From positions 1 to 30,641 of the IMG/VR virus record IMGVR_UViG_3300046167_000666: 30,641 nucleotides of DNA. One strand, 5' to 3'. The notes below the pieces were generated by a model. That model was not told the origin of the DNA. It made no database searches and saw only the letters and a program-made list of their open reading frames with translations. This stretch comes from a virus. Position numbers and translations under genes: made by a program. Positions 6,841 through 14,234 of this stretch are shown piece by piece. How positions within the stretch are numbered: the first letter of the stretch is position 1; each line of letters opens with the position of its first letter.

Positions 6841-7510
6841 TTATTTTTTAGCGCGTTCTCTTTCGATCCACTTTTTAGCAACTGGTCGACGGATTTTTTG
6901 ATCTGCAAATTTACTTGCCCATTTGTAACCGGATTGTGTTGCCTTTTCATAGTTTGCGCCAACACTATTATCTATAACGATAAAATTTTTACCAAACATC
7001 GATTGAAACTTGCCGATATTTTTCTGTACGTCTTTCCACATCGCCTCTACCTGTTGATCAGGCAGTGAGCGTGGCCTCGCTTGGTTTCTTTTCATTGCCG
7101 TTTCGAGGTCTGTGTTGACAAAGATCATAGCAGTCTCATAACCCAGTGCATCGAGTTCCTTTGACTGCCTCTTAATTTTCTCGGCATCCTTACCAGTACC
7201 ATCAATTACAAGACCAAGACGACCTGCAAGGTAACCTTCCATACCGATACTGGGTTAGTTTCTTTGCCTTGCCGCGAATTTCTTGACCTTTCTGTGAGAA
7301 AACACCCTCGGCGTCCATCGAAATTTTCGCTTTATTCATGGCCTTTTCAAATGCATTGTCAGAGTTGACAATTTTAAAACCAAGAGAACCTAATCCTGTC
7401 TTGCCTACAATGAATGACTTACCTGATCCAGGTCCGCCAGCAAGAAAGATTGCCTTGAAGATTGCGGGATCATTGACCCCTTCTGCCATGAATTCTGAGA
7501 AACTTTTCAT
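6841..7510 (-). CDS. P-loop kinase, needs a +1 shift near 7244-7255
   Basis: The N-terminal frame has FLAGGPGSGKSFIVGKTGLG (Walker A, about residues 22-31), then NSDNAFEKAMNKA and GQEIRGKAKKLTQYR. The C-terminal frame resumes with MEGYLAGRLGLVIDGTGKD and MIFVNTDLETAMKRNQAR, and matches the second half of a kinase common in T4-like marine phages. A +1 step at CGG-T (7246-7244) joins them as TQYR-MEGYLAG; a step at ACC-C (7255-7253) gives the same length. The total is about 222 residues. It is a probable nucleotide or small-molecule kinase of zeta-toxin/AAA-like type; the substrate is unknown. Confidence 0.75.
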
Positions 7511-7516
7511 TTTATT

Positions 7517-8785
7517 TTACCTGCCGATTGCTTCGAGATATTTATCCTTCGTCTCTTGCCAGTCCAAATAAATTAAATCGTCATAGAATAAAGTTTCATC
7601 GGACACACGGTCGTTTTTAACGAGACTCTTAATGCGTTTACTCGCATATTTAGTCTTCCATAAATTAGACAAACCCTCGACACTTGTATCGAAAGCCTTA
7701 TCAAGTTGCGATTCTTCAATCTCACCACATAAAAACTCACGGGTGTTTGTGTACAACGGTGAGAAGTAAATACCACGAGCATGTGCGCTGTGAGTCAATG
7801 CCTTATCGACCTTCAACTTCTGATATGTCCAGTGAAACGATCGATTACGATGGTCACGTTTGAAAGGTTGACCGGTTGGTTTCACTGCGCCATACCATTC
7901 AAAGTATCGATAGGTGTGGTGTTTGTGTAACCAATCACGCAACATGTATTGTGTTTTCTTTGTCGCCTGATAGGCCACTGAACCAGAGGTGTAACCCATT
8001 TTCTTCCAGTGTTTCAAGTTATCATACTGTGACAGACCGCCTAACTTCGTTTTGCCGTACAGAGAAGTTGTGGTGACGCCTGCCAGTGTATCACCATACG
8101 ACTCCTTCCAATCGTCCTGCACGGTGTCAGATATACACAACAACGCTAACAGTTTACCACCAACATAATTAAAACCAAGTGGTTGCGTCGGTACGAGAGT
8201 AGAACCGATAGCAGTATAGTTAATCATGTGGCCTTGCGTTTTCTTCTCACGGTCCCAACCGATCCACTTATCACGCGGAGTTAGATCAAGGAAGTCCGAA
8301 GAAATACAGATGACACCGAGGTAGTTGCCAGTCACTTCATCAATTACGATGTATCCCAGATTACGACCGATATTGGAAGAGTTCTTCATTGACGAGGTGA
8401 ATGTTCGAAAGGCATTCCACTTTGCTGGTAGTCCAGGCTCTGTTGTAAGAACGAGTTTCGGTTTCAGATTCAAATAGTCTTCGACATTCTTTGGTCGCCA
8501 GATGTTGCTCTTTAGATGATTCAAGAGTTTTTTCTGTTCAAGGTTGACCAGTTGTTGCTCTTCACCAAACAAAGTACTGACGTTGTGTGTCGGATACTTG
8601 GTCTTCACCTCTTCGTGTTTTTGGTATAGAATGTATTCGCCTACGGACATTTGAGACACCTCCGACAAATCACGGACAAGAGCTTCTTTCAGTTCTTCGT
8701 CCGTGATATCGGGTACTTTATCCACAGGGTTTTGTTCTTGCCATAATTCCCATTGTTGTTCGATGGTTAGATTCTTAAAGTCCAT
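7517..8785 (-). CDS. DUF4338 (DruA-like) protein
   Basis: 422 residues from the ATG at 8785, which has GGAGG six bases upstream. The segment PGLPAKWNAFRTFTSSMKNS, then SSNIGRNLGYIV..VTGNYLGVICISSDF and GSTLVPTQPLGFNYVGGKLL, is characteristic of DUF4338, the family that includes DruA of the Druantia anti-phage system. DUF4338 genes also occur in marine T4-like phages. The biochemical function is not settled. No helicase or other Druantia partner is visible here. It overlaps the small upstream gene by 11 bases. Confidence 0.72.
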   Translation of the reverse strand: MDFKNLTIEQQWELWQEQNPVDKVPDITDEELKEALVRDLSEVSQMSVGEYILYQKHEEVKTKYPTHNVSTLFGEEQQLVNLEQKKLLNHLKSNIWRPKNVEDYLNLKPKLVLTTEPGLPAKWNAFRTFTSSMKNSSNIGRNLGYIVIDEVTGNYLGVICISSDFLDLTPRDKWIGWDREKKTQGHMINYTAIGSTLVPTQPLGFNYVGGKLLALLCISDTVQDDWKESYGDTLAGVTTTSLYGKTKLGGLSQYDNLKHWKKMGYTSGSVAYQATKKTQYMLRDWLHKHHTYRYFEWYGAVKPTGQPFKRDHRNRSFHWTYQKLKVDKALTHSAHARGIYFSPLYTNTREFLCGEIEESQLDKAFDTSVEGLSNLWKTKYASKRIKSLVKNDRVSDETLFYDDLIYLDWQETKDKYLEAIGR

Positions 8786-8950
8786 CAACTACCTCCGCGT
8801 CGCATTTCAAAACAAAGTTAATATAACCGGCCGGTTCTCTCGACCGGTATTCATAGTGATCGCCTTCATCACCAATGTAAGGTACACGTTCACCAACTTT
8901 ATTAGCGTACCATCTCAAGGGGGGTCAGAACACTGTTTGATTAACAACAT
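8775..8950 (-). CDS. Small protein (about 57 aa), frame broken at a C6 run
   Basis: The frame LRWYANKVGERVPYIGDEGD followed by YRSREPAGYINFVLKCDAEVV looks like a compact conserved phage protein, but it has no ATG in frame. An ATG at 8950 opens MLLIKQCSDPP and then stops just after the CCCCCC run (8924-8919). One added base, or two +1 steps (CCC-C then CTT-G), would join both parts. A TTG start after the run is the other option. It ends 11 bases inside the DUF4338 gene. Function is unknown. Confidence 0.4.
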
Positions 8951-9456
8951 TGGCTCTGGGATGGCATCGATACCTGTTTGCATTTCAAGTCTTCCATTGT
9001 CATTTTAAGTTTCGTTAGGTACTGAAGACTCAAACCGTACTCTCGGCCATGAGCTTCTATCTCCCAAGGATAATCATAATAGTCATAATTGTCAATCTTT
9101 ATTTTAGTGCCGCACCATCGGTACACCATACCTTTTTGTCTGTGTAAACGATACATCTCACCTTTTGCCCATTGTTTGACGTGGACGAGTTCATGCATAA
9201 TGGTAACAAGAAACTCCTCAAGAGGCAAAGTATTGTCGACACGGATTAAAAACACACGAGCGCGTCGTTCTTCATCGTCTGTAAAAAGACAGTCTGCTCG
9301 AATGTGTTCCTTTTTTTCAAGTTCTTCAATACCGGTTATACGTATGCTGAGTTTATCACGGAGACGCGGCATAAACTTATCGATTACAAAATCAATTGCA
9401 CCATAAGCGATTTTGCGCTGTTCTTTATTGAGTTTGTAAGATCGCTTAATTGCCAC
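8941..9456 (-). CDS. SprT-like zinc metalloprotease
   Basis: About 171 residues. The zinc-protease motif HELVHVKQW lies near residue 98 (two His and Glu), followed by a further WEIEAHGREYG segment that may supply the third ligand, as in SprT/Spartan-like proteins. The open frame reaches 9489, but that region contains the promoter -10 (9485-9480). The GTG at 9456 with GGAG eight bases upstream is therefore the likely start. Similar SprT-like genes are common in T4-like marine phages. A role in clearing DNA-protein crosslinks is known for relatives, not shown here. Confidence 0.78.
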   Translation of the reverse strand: MAIKRSYKLNKEQRKIAYGAIDFVIDKFMPRLRDKLSIRITGIEELEKKEHIRADCLFTDDEERRARVFLIRVDNTLPLEEFLVTIMHELVHVKQWAKGEMYRLHRQKGMVYRWCGTKIKIDNYDYYDYPWEIEAHGREYGLSLQYLTKLKMTMEDLKCKQVSMPSQSQCC

Positions 9457-9479
9457 GTATATCTCCACCGTAAAAGACC

Positions 9480-9509
9480 ATGATATCATATTTCATGACA
9501 CTACGTCAA
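9480..9509 (-). promoter_or_regulatory. Sigma-70-type promoter before the SprT-like gene
   Basis: TTGACG (9509-9504) and TATCAT (9485-9480) are separated by 18 bases, each five of six to consensus. Transcription would start about seven bases beyond the -10, leaving a short leader before the GTG at 9456. It lies between the tRNA-like genes and the SprT gene. Confidence 0.65.
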
Positions 9510-9539
9510 GCATTTTGTTTTTCAATGAAATCAATAGGT

Positions 9540-9607
9540 TGGAGCGGCGGTAGGGAATTTAACCCCACTATTCTTACGGGAAGTAAGAACTGTCACAGAC
9601 CCGCCGC
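9540..9607 (-). tRNA. tRNA-Gly(UCC)-like gene with vestigial D arm, copy B
   Basis: The 68-base minus-strand RNA folds as follows: acceptor GCGGCGG/CCGCCGC (7 bp), discriminator U, encoded CCA; T arm TGGGG-TTAAATT-CCCTA; anticodon hairpin TTCTTA-CTTCCCG-TAAGAA with U33 and anticodon UCC. Gly identity elements are present: G1-C72, C2-G71, U73, C35, C36. Only about 12 bases (GTCTGTGACAGT) replace the usual D arm, giving at most a 3-bp stem. The T loop has A where C56 is normal, consistent with lost D-loop contact. Base 37 is C, unusual. It could be a working minimal tRNA or a non-translational tRNA mimic. Confidence 0.75.
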
Positions 9608-9626
9608 AGAAACTTTTGCGATCGGT

Positions 9627-9695
9627 TGGAGCGGCGGTAGGGAATTTAACCCCCACTATTCTCGCGGGAAGCGAAAACTGTCACAGACCCGCCGC
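9627..9695 (-). tRNA. tRNA-Gly(UCC)-like gene with vestigial D arm, copy A
   Basis: This tandem copy has the same acceptor stem, U73, CCA, T loop and minimal D region as copy B, 19 bases apart. The anticodon stem differs by compensatory changes (U-A to C-G, A-U to G-C, C-G to U-G) while the loop CUUCCCG is kept. On the plus strand the third change would be a C-A mismatch, so the minus strand is the functional one. The T-stem side has one extra G compared with copy B (69 bases in all). Confidence 0.75.
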
Positions 9696-9702
9696 AAAAG
9701 TA

Positions 9703-9727
9703 TAAGGGGGCATTGCACCCCCCCTTT
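9703..9727. terminator. GC-rich hairpin, possible bidirectional terminator
   Basis: GGGGG-CATTGCA-CCCCC can pair. On the plus strand it is followed by TTTTT. On the minus strand it lies just after the winged-helix gene and is followed by a weaker U-rich stretch (TTATACTTTT). It may end the winged-helix transcript or partly attenuate read-through into the tRNA-like genes. Confidence 0.5.
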
Positions 9728-9731
9728 TTAT

Positions 9732-9989
9732 TTAGACTAGTCCGTTAGCGAGTGCTTTGTAGCCGGCAGCGACTACTGATCGTGATGCTGTACCGAGACG
9801 GTACTTGCTGGCGCGTGTACGGCCGCGAGAGTCTTGTGAGCCACTGTTCAAGTAGATAGAATAACCATCCATTCGAAGTGAGTTGACAACAGCTGTTGGG
9901 TTAGCCGCATTAAAACGAGATGAAATCTGTTTGGCGCTAAGTTGTTCGCCGTTCATAAACGCATTCAATACATTAGTTTTTTGAGACAT
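9732..9989 (-). CDS. Small winged-helix DNA-binding protein (85 aa)
   Basis: 85 residues. LSAKQISSRFNAANPTAVVN is a clear helix-turn-helix, followed by LRMDGYSIYLN and KYRLGT, a wing-like beta pair. The protein resembles a small HTH protein common in T4-like marine phages. GGAG lies six bases before the ATG. The gene has its own strong promoter with two inverted repeats (10021-10034, 10049-10066). Autoregulation is plausible but unproven. Targets are unknown. Confidence 0.72.
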   Translation of the reverse strand: MSQKTNVLNAFMNGEQLSAKQISSRFNAANPTAVVNSLRMDGYSIYLNSGSQDSRGRTRASKYRLGTASRSVVAAGYKALANGLV

Positions 9990-10020
9990 AATTTACTCCA
10001 TAGTTTTATTTAAACAAACA

Positions 10021-10034
10021 GAATCACTTGATTC
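10021..10034. promoter_or_regulatory. Inverted repeat downstream of the -10, candidate operator
   Basis: GAATCA and TGATTC are perfect arms around two bases, just past the transcription start of the winged-helix promoter. The position fits a repressor site. A second perfect repeat, with different arms (CAAACC/GGTTTG), lies between -35 and -10. Confidence 0.45.
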
Positions 10035-10041
10035 TTTTACC

Positions 10042-10070
10042 ATAGTAACAAACCAGTAACGGTTTGTCAA
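10042..10070 (-). promoter_or_regulatory. Sigma-70-type promoter of the winged-helix gene
   Basis: TTGACA (10070-10065) is a perfect -35. It is followed by 17 bases and TACTAT (10047-10042, four of six). The spacer holds the inverted repeat CAAACC/GGTTTG (10049-10066). The promoter begins directly after the RegA stop codon and gives the downstream gene independent expression. Confidence 0.7.
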
Positions 10071-10071
10071 G

Positions 10072-10470
10072 CTATTTCTTCTTGTTGCCAATACTATATT
10101 TGGCAACTAATTCCCACTCTGACTTATCTTTGTGAGAAATGATCTTAATGGTATTAATGGGTGCCACTTCCTGATCATCGAAGGCACTAACGATAGTCAA
10201 TAGTTCCCATTCTTGCAACAACTTCACAATCGCATTGCGACGTGACCGATCTTCTTCGGAAAAGTTTGTAGGCTTGCCGTCAAGAGCAAACAATTCCTTA
10301 AAATGTACAATGTAATACTTACCACGTTTATGTAAAATGTGACACGATTGAAAAAGTTTCTTATCTTTCGCAGAACAAATACCAATACGGGTTAAAGTTT
10401 CCCTAATCTTTAAGAAATCATCATTATCTTTCAGTGAGATTTCTACGAGTGTGTCAACAATATTTTGCAT
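10072..10470 (-). CDS. regA: RegA translational repressor
   Basis: 132 residues (T4 RegA is 122). Conserved segments are LKDNDDFLKIRETLTRIGI, LFQSCHILHKRGKYYIVHFK and SEWELVAKYSIGN, which line up with T4 RegA along the whole length. RegA is an RNA-binding protein that blocks translation of many early phage mRNAs at their start regions. It follows gene 62 by four bases, as in the T4 order 45-44-62-regA. A CCC codon at 10161-10159 (CCC ATT) is read normally, because the sequence after it is the conserved RegA C-terminus. Confidence 0.93.
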   Translation of the reverse strand: MQNIVDTLVEISLKDNDDFLKIRETLTRIGICSAKDKKLFQSCHILHKRGKYYIVHFKELFALDGKPTNFSEEDRSRRNAIVKLLQEWELLTIVSAFDDQEVAPINTIKIISHKDKSEWELVAKYSIGNKKK

Positions 10471-10474
10471 ATAC

Positions 10475-10859
10475 TCAACCGCCTTTCTCCAGTTTCTTTT
10501 TTATTGTTATGAGATTGTCTTGAGAGAGTACAGTGCAGGCTTGAATCGCCTTGGAATGACTATAACCATAATATTCCATAACCGATTCTACGTCGTCACT
10601 TTGCACCTTCTTAAACCACTCAGAAAACCTTTTCTTAGGGTCTAACGGTATTTAGTAAAAACTCATACTGAAGTTTGTTGTCGCAGTGAGTGTGTAGGTT
10701 CATTTCATTTGCAAACATAATGGTGTCTTGAAAATACGACAAACCACGGTTTATAAGGAACGGTTTATATTGTTGTTCCGCTAAATCGTCGTTATCAGTA
10801 CCGCGCATCATGTTATCTTTTGAAACATTGATACTTTTCAAATAATCAAAGGGACTCAT
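10475..10859 (-). CDS. 62: Clamp-loader small subunit gp62, needs a +1 shift at CCC-TAA
   Basis: The first frame, MSPFDYLKSINVSKDN to NKLQYEFLLNTVRP, matches the first half of marine T4-like gp62 and stops at CCC TAA. In the +1 frame directly after CCC (10640-10638) it continues KKRFSEWFKKVQSDDVESVM, then MEYYGYSHSKA and KKKLEKGG, the known second half, to a TGA five bases before RegA. The product would be about 127 residues. gp62 with gp44 loads the gp45 clamp and is essential in T4, so the shift is either real and functional or a sequence error. The ATG overlaps the upstream gene end. Confidence 0.85.
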
Positions 10860-11037
10860 CAAATAACTCCTGTGATTTTGCCTCTAAAGTTTCGAGCAGT
10901 CGCTCACACTCGTCACAAACAGCAATGTCCGTATAGTCACCTTCATCACCGACTCTAACGGTTGCGTGACTTTCGTTCAGTTTGTTTGAACAGTCGAACA
11001 ATCCGCATTGTCTATCCTTCTTTTTATTCAGAAACAT
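10846..11037 (-). CDS. Small zinc-finger-like protein (63 aa)
   Basis: 63 residues with two cysteine pairs, CGLFDC near the N-terminus and CDEC near residue 40, spaced for one zinc site. The C-terminus is an acidic helix. It sits between genes 44 and 62, overlapping the latter by 14 bases, so it is expressed with the clamp loader. The family is unknown to me. Confidence 0.6.
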   Translation of the reverse strand: MFLNKKKDRQCGLFDCSNKLNESHATVRVGDEGDYTDIAVCDECERLLETLEAKSQELFDESL

Positions 11038-11040
11038 ACA

Positions 11041-11982
11041 TCAACTTCCGAATTCGCAGTTAATCATAATTTCAGTAAGACAAGCTGTGGTATTAATCTC
11101 ATGGTCAGCAACAAAGGCCGCCTTGTATTGATAATCAGCAAGTGTCAAAACTAGTTGCGGAATCGCAGAGGTCGGCATGAAGTTTGTACATGTATCATAA
11201 ATCTGACGATACAATTCAGTCGACTCAACGTCACTGTTATTCGCGACCCATTTACGCATAGATGTAAAATCTTTTTCCTTTAGATGCTTGATCAGATCGT
11301 TGATTGTGGCATCTTTGAAATTTGCGAGTATACCGCTATCAATACTACCTGTTGCTGCGTATCGTTGCAATTCATTTAGAATACGGCGATTGTCTGGAAA
11401 ATACTTTTTCACAACCTCAACAACGGCCATCTTATCAAACGTAATGTTTTCTGTACCGAGTATATTCAACACACGTTTAAACATCTGTTGTGCCATGACA
11501 GCCTTATCTTCTTTTGTGAAAGAAAAGTCTATGACAGAACACCGAGAGTGTAGTGGTTCAATAATGCGATTCTTAAAGTTGCACGTTAGAATAAAACCGC
11601 AGTTACTCGAAAACTCTTCCATGAAGTTACGGAGAGCGGGTTGGGTCGAGTTTGCATTTAGATAGTCTGCCTCATCTAGTATCACGTACTTTCGTCCTCC
11701 TTGCAAGGAGACAGACGAGGCGAACAGCATAATCTCATTGCGAAGTGTATCGATATTACCGTTCATTGAACCGTTGATAACGATATAATCACATTGCAAC
11801 TGTTCAAGCATAGCACGAGCGATGGTCGTTTTACCGATACCAGCACCGCCAGATAGAATCAGATTAGGAATATTACCTTGTTCGACAAACGTTTGAAACG
11901 TTTCTTTCAGGTTAGTAGGTAGAATTGTATCTTCTACAGTTTTTGGCCGATACTTTTCGACCCAAAGAAATTCATCACGCAT
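11041..11982 (-). CDS. 44: Clamp-loader large subunit gp44
   Basis: 313 residues (T4 gp44 is 319). Walker A is GGAGIGKTT (about 45-53), Walker B is ILDEADYLN (about 100), and the arginine finger is in SRCSVIDF (about 147). The N-terminus WVEKYRPKTVEDTILP is the standard clamp-loader opening. It loads the gp45 clamp onto primer ends with gp62. GAGGTGG lies five bases before the ATG. Upstream, 11983-12091 has no convincing promoter. Confidence 0.95.
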   Translation of the reverse strand: MRDEFLWVEKYRPKTVEDTILPTNLKETFQTFVEQGNIPNLILSGGAGIGKTTIARAMLEQLQCDYIVINGSMNGNIDTLRNEIMLFASSVSLQGGRKYVILDEADYLNANSTQPALRNFMEEFSSNCGFILTCNFKNRIIEPLHSRCSVIDFSFTKEDKAVMAQQMFKRVLNILGTENITFDKMAVVEVVKKYFPDNRRILNELQRYAATGSIDSGILANFKDATINDLIKHLKEKDFTSMRKWVANNSDVESTELYRQIYDTCTNFMPTSAIPQLVLTLADYQYKAAFVADHEINTTACLTEIMINCEFGS

Positions 11983-12091
11983 AAAACCACCTCAATAATT
12001 ATATAAAGTGTACCAACCGCCCCGATGTTGCCCTTCGCGTTGACACTGTAATGACCTGGTCCCATAGTCACTACCCCTTTTGTTCTTCTAT

Positions 12092-12748
12092 CTATTCAAA
12101 CGTTGATGTACTTTCAATAGAAATCCAATAGTCAACGTCATCAGAAGAATATTGTGCAATACCTTTCTTTGAAATCTTGACATTATATGTCGAAGGTAAA
12201 ATCTTCATGTTTTCAATTTTAAACACAGCATTGAAGTTTAGATCAGTTTCAGCAACTTCAATATCGTATTTATCCGAAGAAGGATTCTTAGTATCCGTAC
12301 CACGAAGAATGATTTTGCCATTCTCACCGACCACTGTGAAGTGAGGCAAACTCATAACGCTCATAGCCTTCATGACTTGAGCAAAGTCTTCCTGTTGGAG
12401 AACAAACTCAACATCAGCATCATCGACAGACAGATCACGATTAGGTGGTGTAACGATTGTCGATGGGTCCGCGAATGTATAACTGACCTTACGGCCTTTT
12501 GATGTAATGTCGACCTTGCTTTCGTCTAACTCAAACTGAGGGTCTTCGAATAAAGATATTACACCAAGAAAACGTGACAACTCGTAAATCGAAAACGTAG
12601 AAGGAATTGAACCGTCAAGTTTCGCTTTAGCCATCACTGTCTTGTTTGGTGAAATGGTTCTCAGTACATCACCTTCTTGAAATTGCAGAGAGGGATTGAT
12701 CAAAGAATAGTTACGTAGAATTTGCATGGTTCTTTCAGATAATTTCAT
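12092..12748 (-). CDS. 45: Sliding clamp gp45
   Basis: About 218 residues from the ATG at 12748 (T4 gp45 is 228). The N-terminus MKLSERTMQILRNYSLINPS matches T4-like clamps. The rest is beta-rich, with the repeated two-domain pattern of PCNA-like clamps. GGAG is eight bases upstream; the longer open frame lacks such a site. In T4 the clamp also couples replication to late transcription through gp33 and gp55, and a gp55 homologue is present in this window. Confidence 0.88.
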   Translation of the reverse strand: MKLSERTMQILRNYSLINPSLQFQEGDVLRTISPNKTVMAKAKLDGSIPSTFSIYELSRFLGVISLFEDPQFELDESKVDITSKGRKVSYTFADPSTIVTPPNRDLSVDDADVEFVLQQEDFAQVMKAMSVMSLPHFTVVGENGKIILRGTDTKNPSSDKYDIEVAETDLNFNAVFKIENMKILPSTYNVKISKKGIAQYSSDDVDYWISIESTSTFE

Positions 12749-12761
12749 AATATGACTCCAG

Positions 12762-13735
12762 TTATTTAATTGGTTTCTTCTTGGTGAGTTTAGACGGATC
12801 AGCCGTACTTGTTGCACCGACAGAAGCTAAGTGTCTTAGACTTCCGCCAAAGATATAGGTACCTACATGTTTCAGTTCCATCCAAGGACACAACCAAATT
12901 TTCATACCCATCCTTTGTACATTATAACAGAACATGTAGTCTTCTGACAAGTACCTATTTGAATAATTTTCACGAACAATACCATGCCGTTTATCATCCA
13001 AGAATGCAATTACATCGTCACGTTGGGCATCAGGATTTTCTTCATAAAATGCCGTAATCTCTGGTACAAGATTCTGTGACTTATCATCAATGAGTGCATC
13101 GAAGTATGCCATGATTTCCCGCGAACCGTCAAAGTTTGCGGTTCGAACATGATCAGGCTTATAAAGAAACTGAGGATAATGTTTATCGTAAGCTTCAAAG
13201 ACCTTGCGTTGTATTAACATGAAACCAGTACCGCCTTCTGCTACTTCACACGGTTCACCGATTTTAATACGTGAACCACCTTTTGGGATTGAAGACGTAA
13301 TCACCAACATAATTTTCCAATTGATTGGGGGTCTTCATCAGCGGCACCCATATCAACTGCCTGCTTGATCTTCTCCCATGCAATTGTCTTCTTGGCATAA
13401 GGACCACAAACAATATCCATTTCATCGGGGTTTTGTACTGCGAGTCCCAACAAAGCGATTACATCTTTTGCTTTGAATCCGATATCTGCATCGATAAACA
13501 TCATATGCGTACAGTCTGAACGCATAAACTCATCAGCACAATAGTTGCGAGCGCGAGTTACAAGCGACTCATTGAACAAGAAATAAAACTGTAAAGGTAT
13601 ACCGTATTGTGTACAGACACCGGTGAGGTCAGCGAGTGATCTTGCGAACATACCAGCACATTGACCTCCGTACATAGGCACTGCGACAAATAGTTTTTGT
13701 TCTTTAAGTTCTTCAACTGGAATGGAAAAATCCAT
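12762..13735 (-). CDS. GT2-like glycosyltransferase, needs two +1 shifts at CCC
   Basis: The N-terminal frame has KLFVAVPMYGGQCAGMFARS, YFLFNESLVTRARN and the metal-binding MFIDADIGF. It runs out of frame after GAADEDP. At CCC-C (13330-13328) a +1 step gives NQLENYVGDYVFNP. A second +1 step at CCC-A (13287-13285) gives KGGSRIKIGEP. The remainder, GGTGFMLIQ, FLYKPDHVRT, RYLSEDYMFCYN and VGTYIFGGS, matches this phage transferase family. All three frames are used, for about 323 residues. GGAGGG precedes the ATG. Substrate unknown. Confidence 0.82.
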
Positions 13736-13736
13736 A

Positions 13737-14234
13737 TTATACCCTCCTTTTCATTCTTTTGATTTTCTTCATTTTCTTCATTGCTTGTTCTTTATGGAAC
13801 TTTGTTGCTAGATCAATGTGAGAAATGCCGTTCAAGTGGTCGAGTTCATGTTGAAAAACTCTCGCCGTCATGCCGTCAAATTTACCAGTCTTTACTTCGC
13901 CTAGTTCATTTGTCCATTTTGCACGAATCATCTTTGATCTTTTAATCTTAACAAATAGGTCAGGATAAGTCAAGCACCCTTCTTCTAAAAGAATGGTTTC
14001 TTCGCTTTCATAAGTTACCGCAGGATTAAAACATACGTTACAAGGGTTGCCGCGCATAATAAAAACGCGGTGATCCATTCCTATCTGGTTAGCCGCAAGA
14101 CCAAGGCCTTTGTATTCCACCAAACAGTTGAATAAAGTAGACGCTATTTCTTTCGCATCATGTTCTTCAAAATCAAAATTGTCAAGTTTACGGTGAAGTA
14201 AATCACTCGTCGAAGGTATCAGGTCTGTCTTCAT
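13737..14234 (-). CDS. def: Peptide deformylase
   Basis: 165 residues with all three deformylase motifs: GLGLAANQ (43-50), EGCLTYP (85-91, Cys is a metal ligand) and HELDH (129-133). It removes the formyl group from the N-terminus of new proteins. Deformylases are known in cyanophages and other marine phages, where they may favour phage or short-lived host proteins. The C-terminus is a basic helix (KKMKKIKRMKRR). The start overlaps the upstream gene by 32 bases. Confidence 0.92.
   Translation of the reverse strand: MKTDLIPSTSDLLHRKLDNFDFEEHDAKEIASTLFNCLVEYKGLGLAANQIGMDHRVFIMRGNPCNVCFNPAVTYESEETILLEEGCLTYPDLFVKIKRSKMIRAKWTNELGEVKTGKFDGMTARVFQHELDHLNGISHIDLATKFHKEQAMKKMKKIKRMKRRV

Noticed and set aside
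9540-9695. Two near-identical copies that could be read as repeats of a CRISPR array or an open frame on the plus strand.
   Set aside because: Only two copies, conserved through the whole unit, with cloverleaf parts, CCA and compensatory changes; the plus-strand frame is a shadow of the RNA.
10159-10161. CCC codon in regA as evidence that CCC is always a four-base codon.
   Set aside because: The sequence after it is the conserved RegA C-terminus in the normal frame, so CCC is not shifted everywhere.
11983-12065. Possible 39-residue gene starting at 12065 (MGPGHYSVNAKGNIGAV) before gene 44.
   Set aside because: It runs into gene 44 in another frame, has no recognisable family, and its upstream GGGG site is weakly placed; not enough support.
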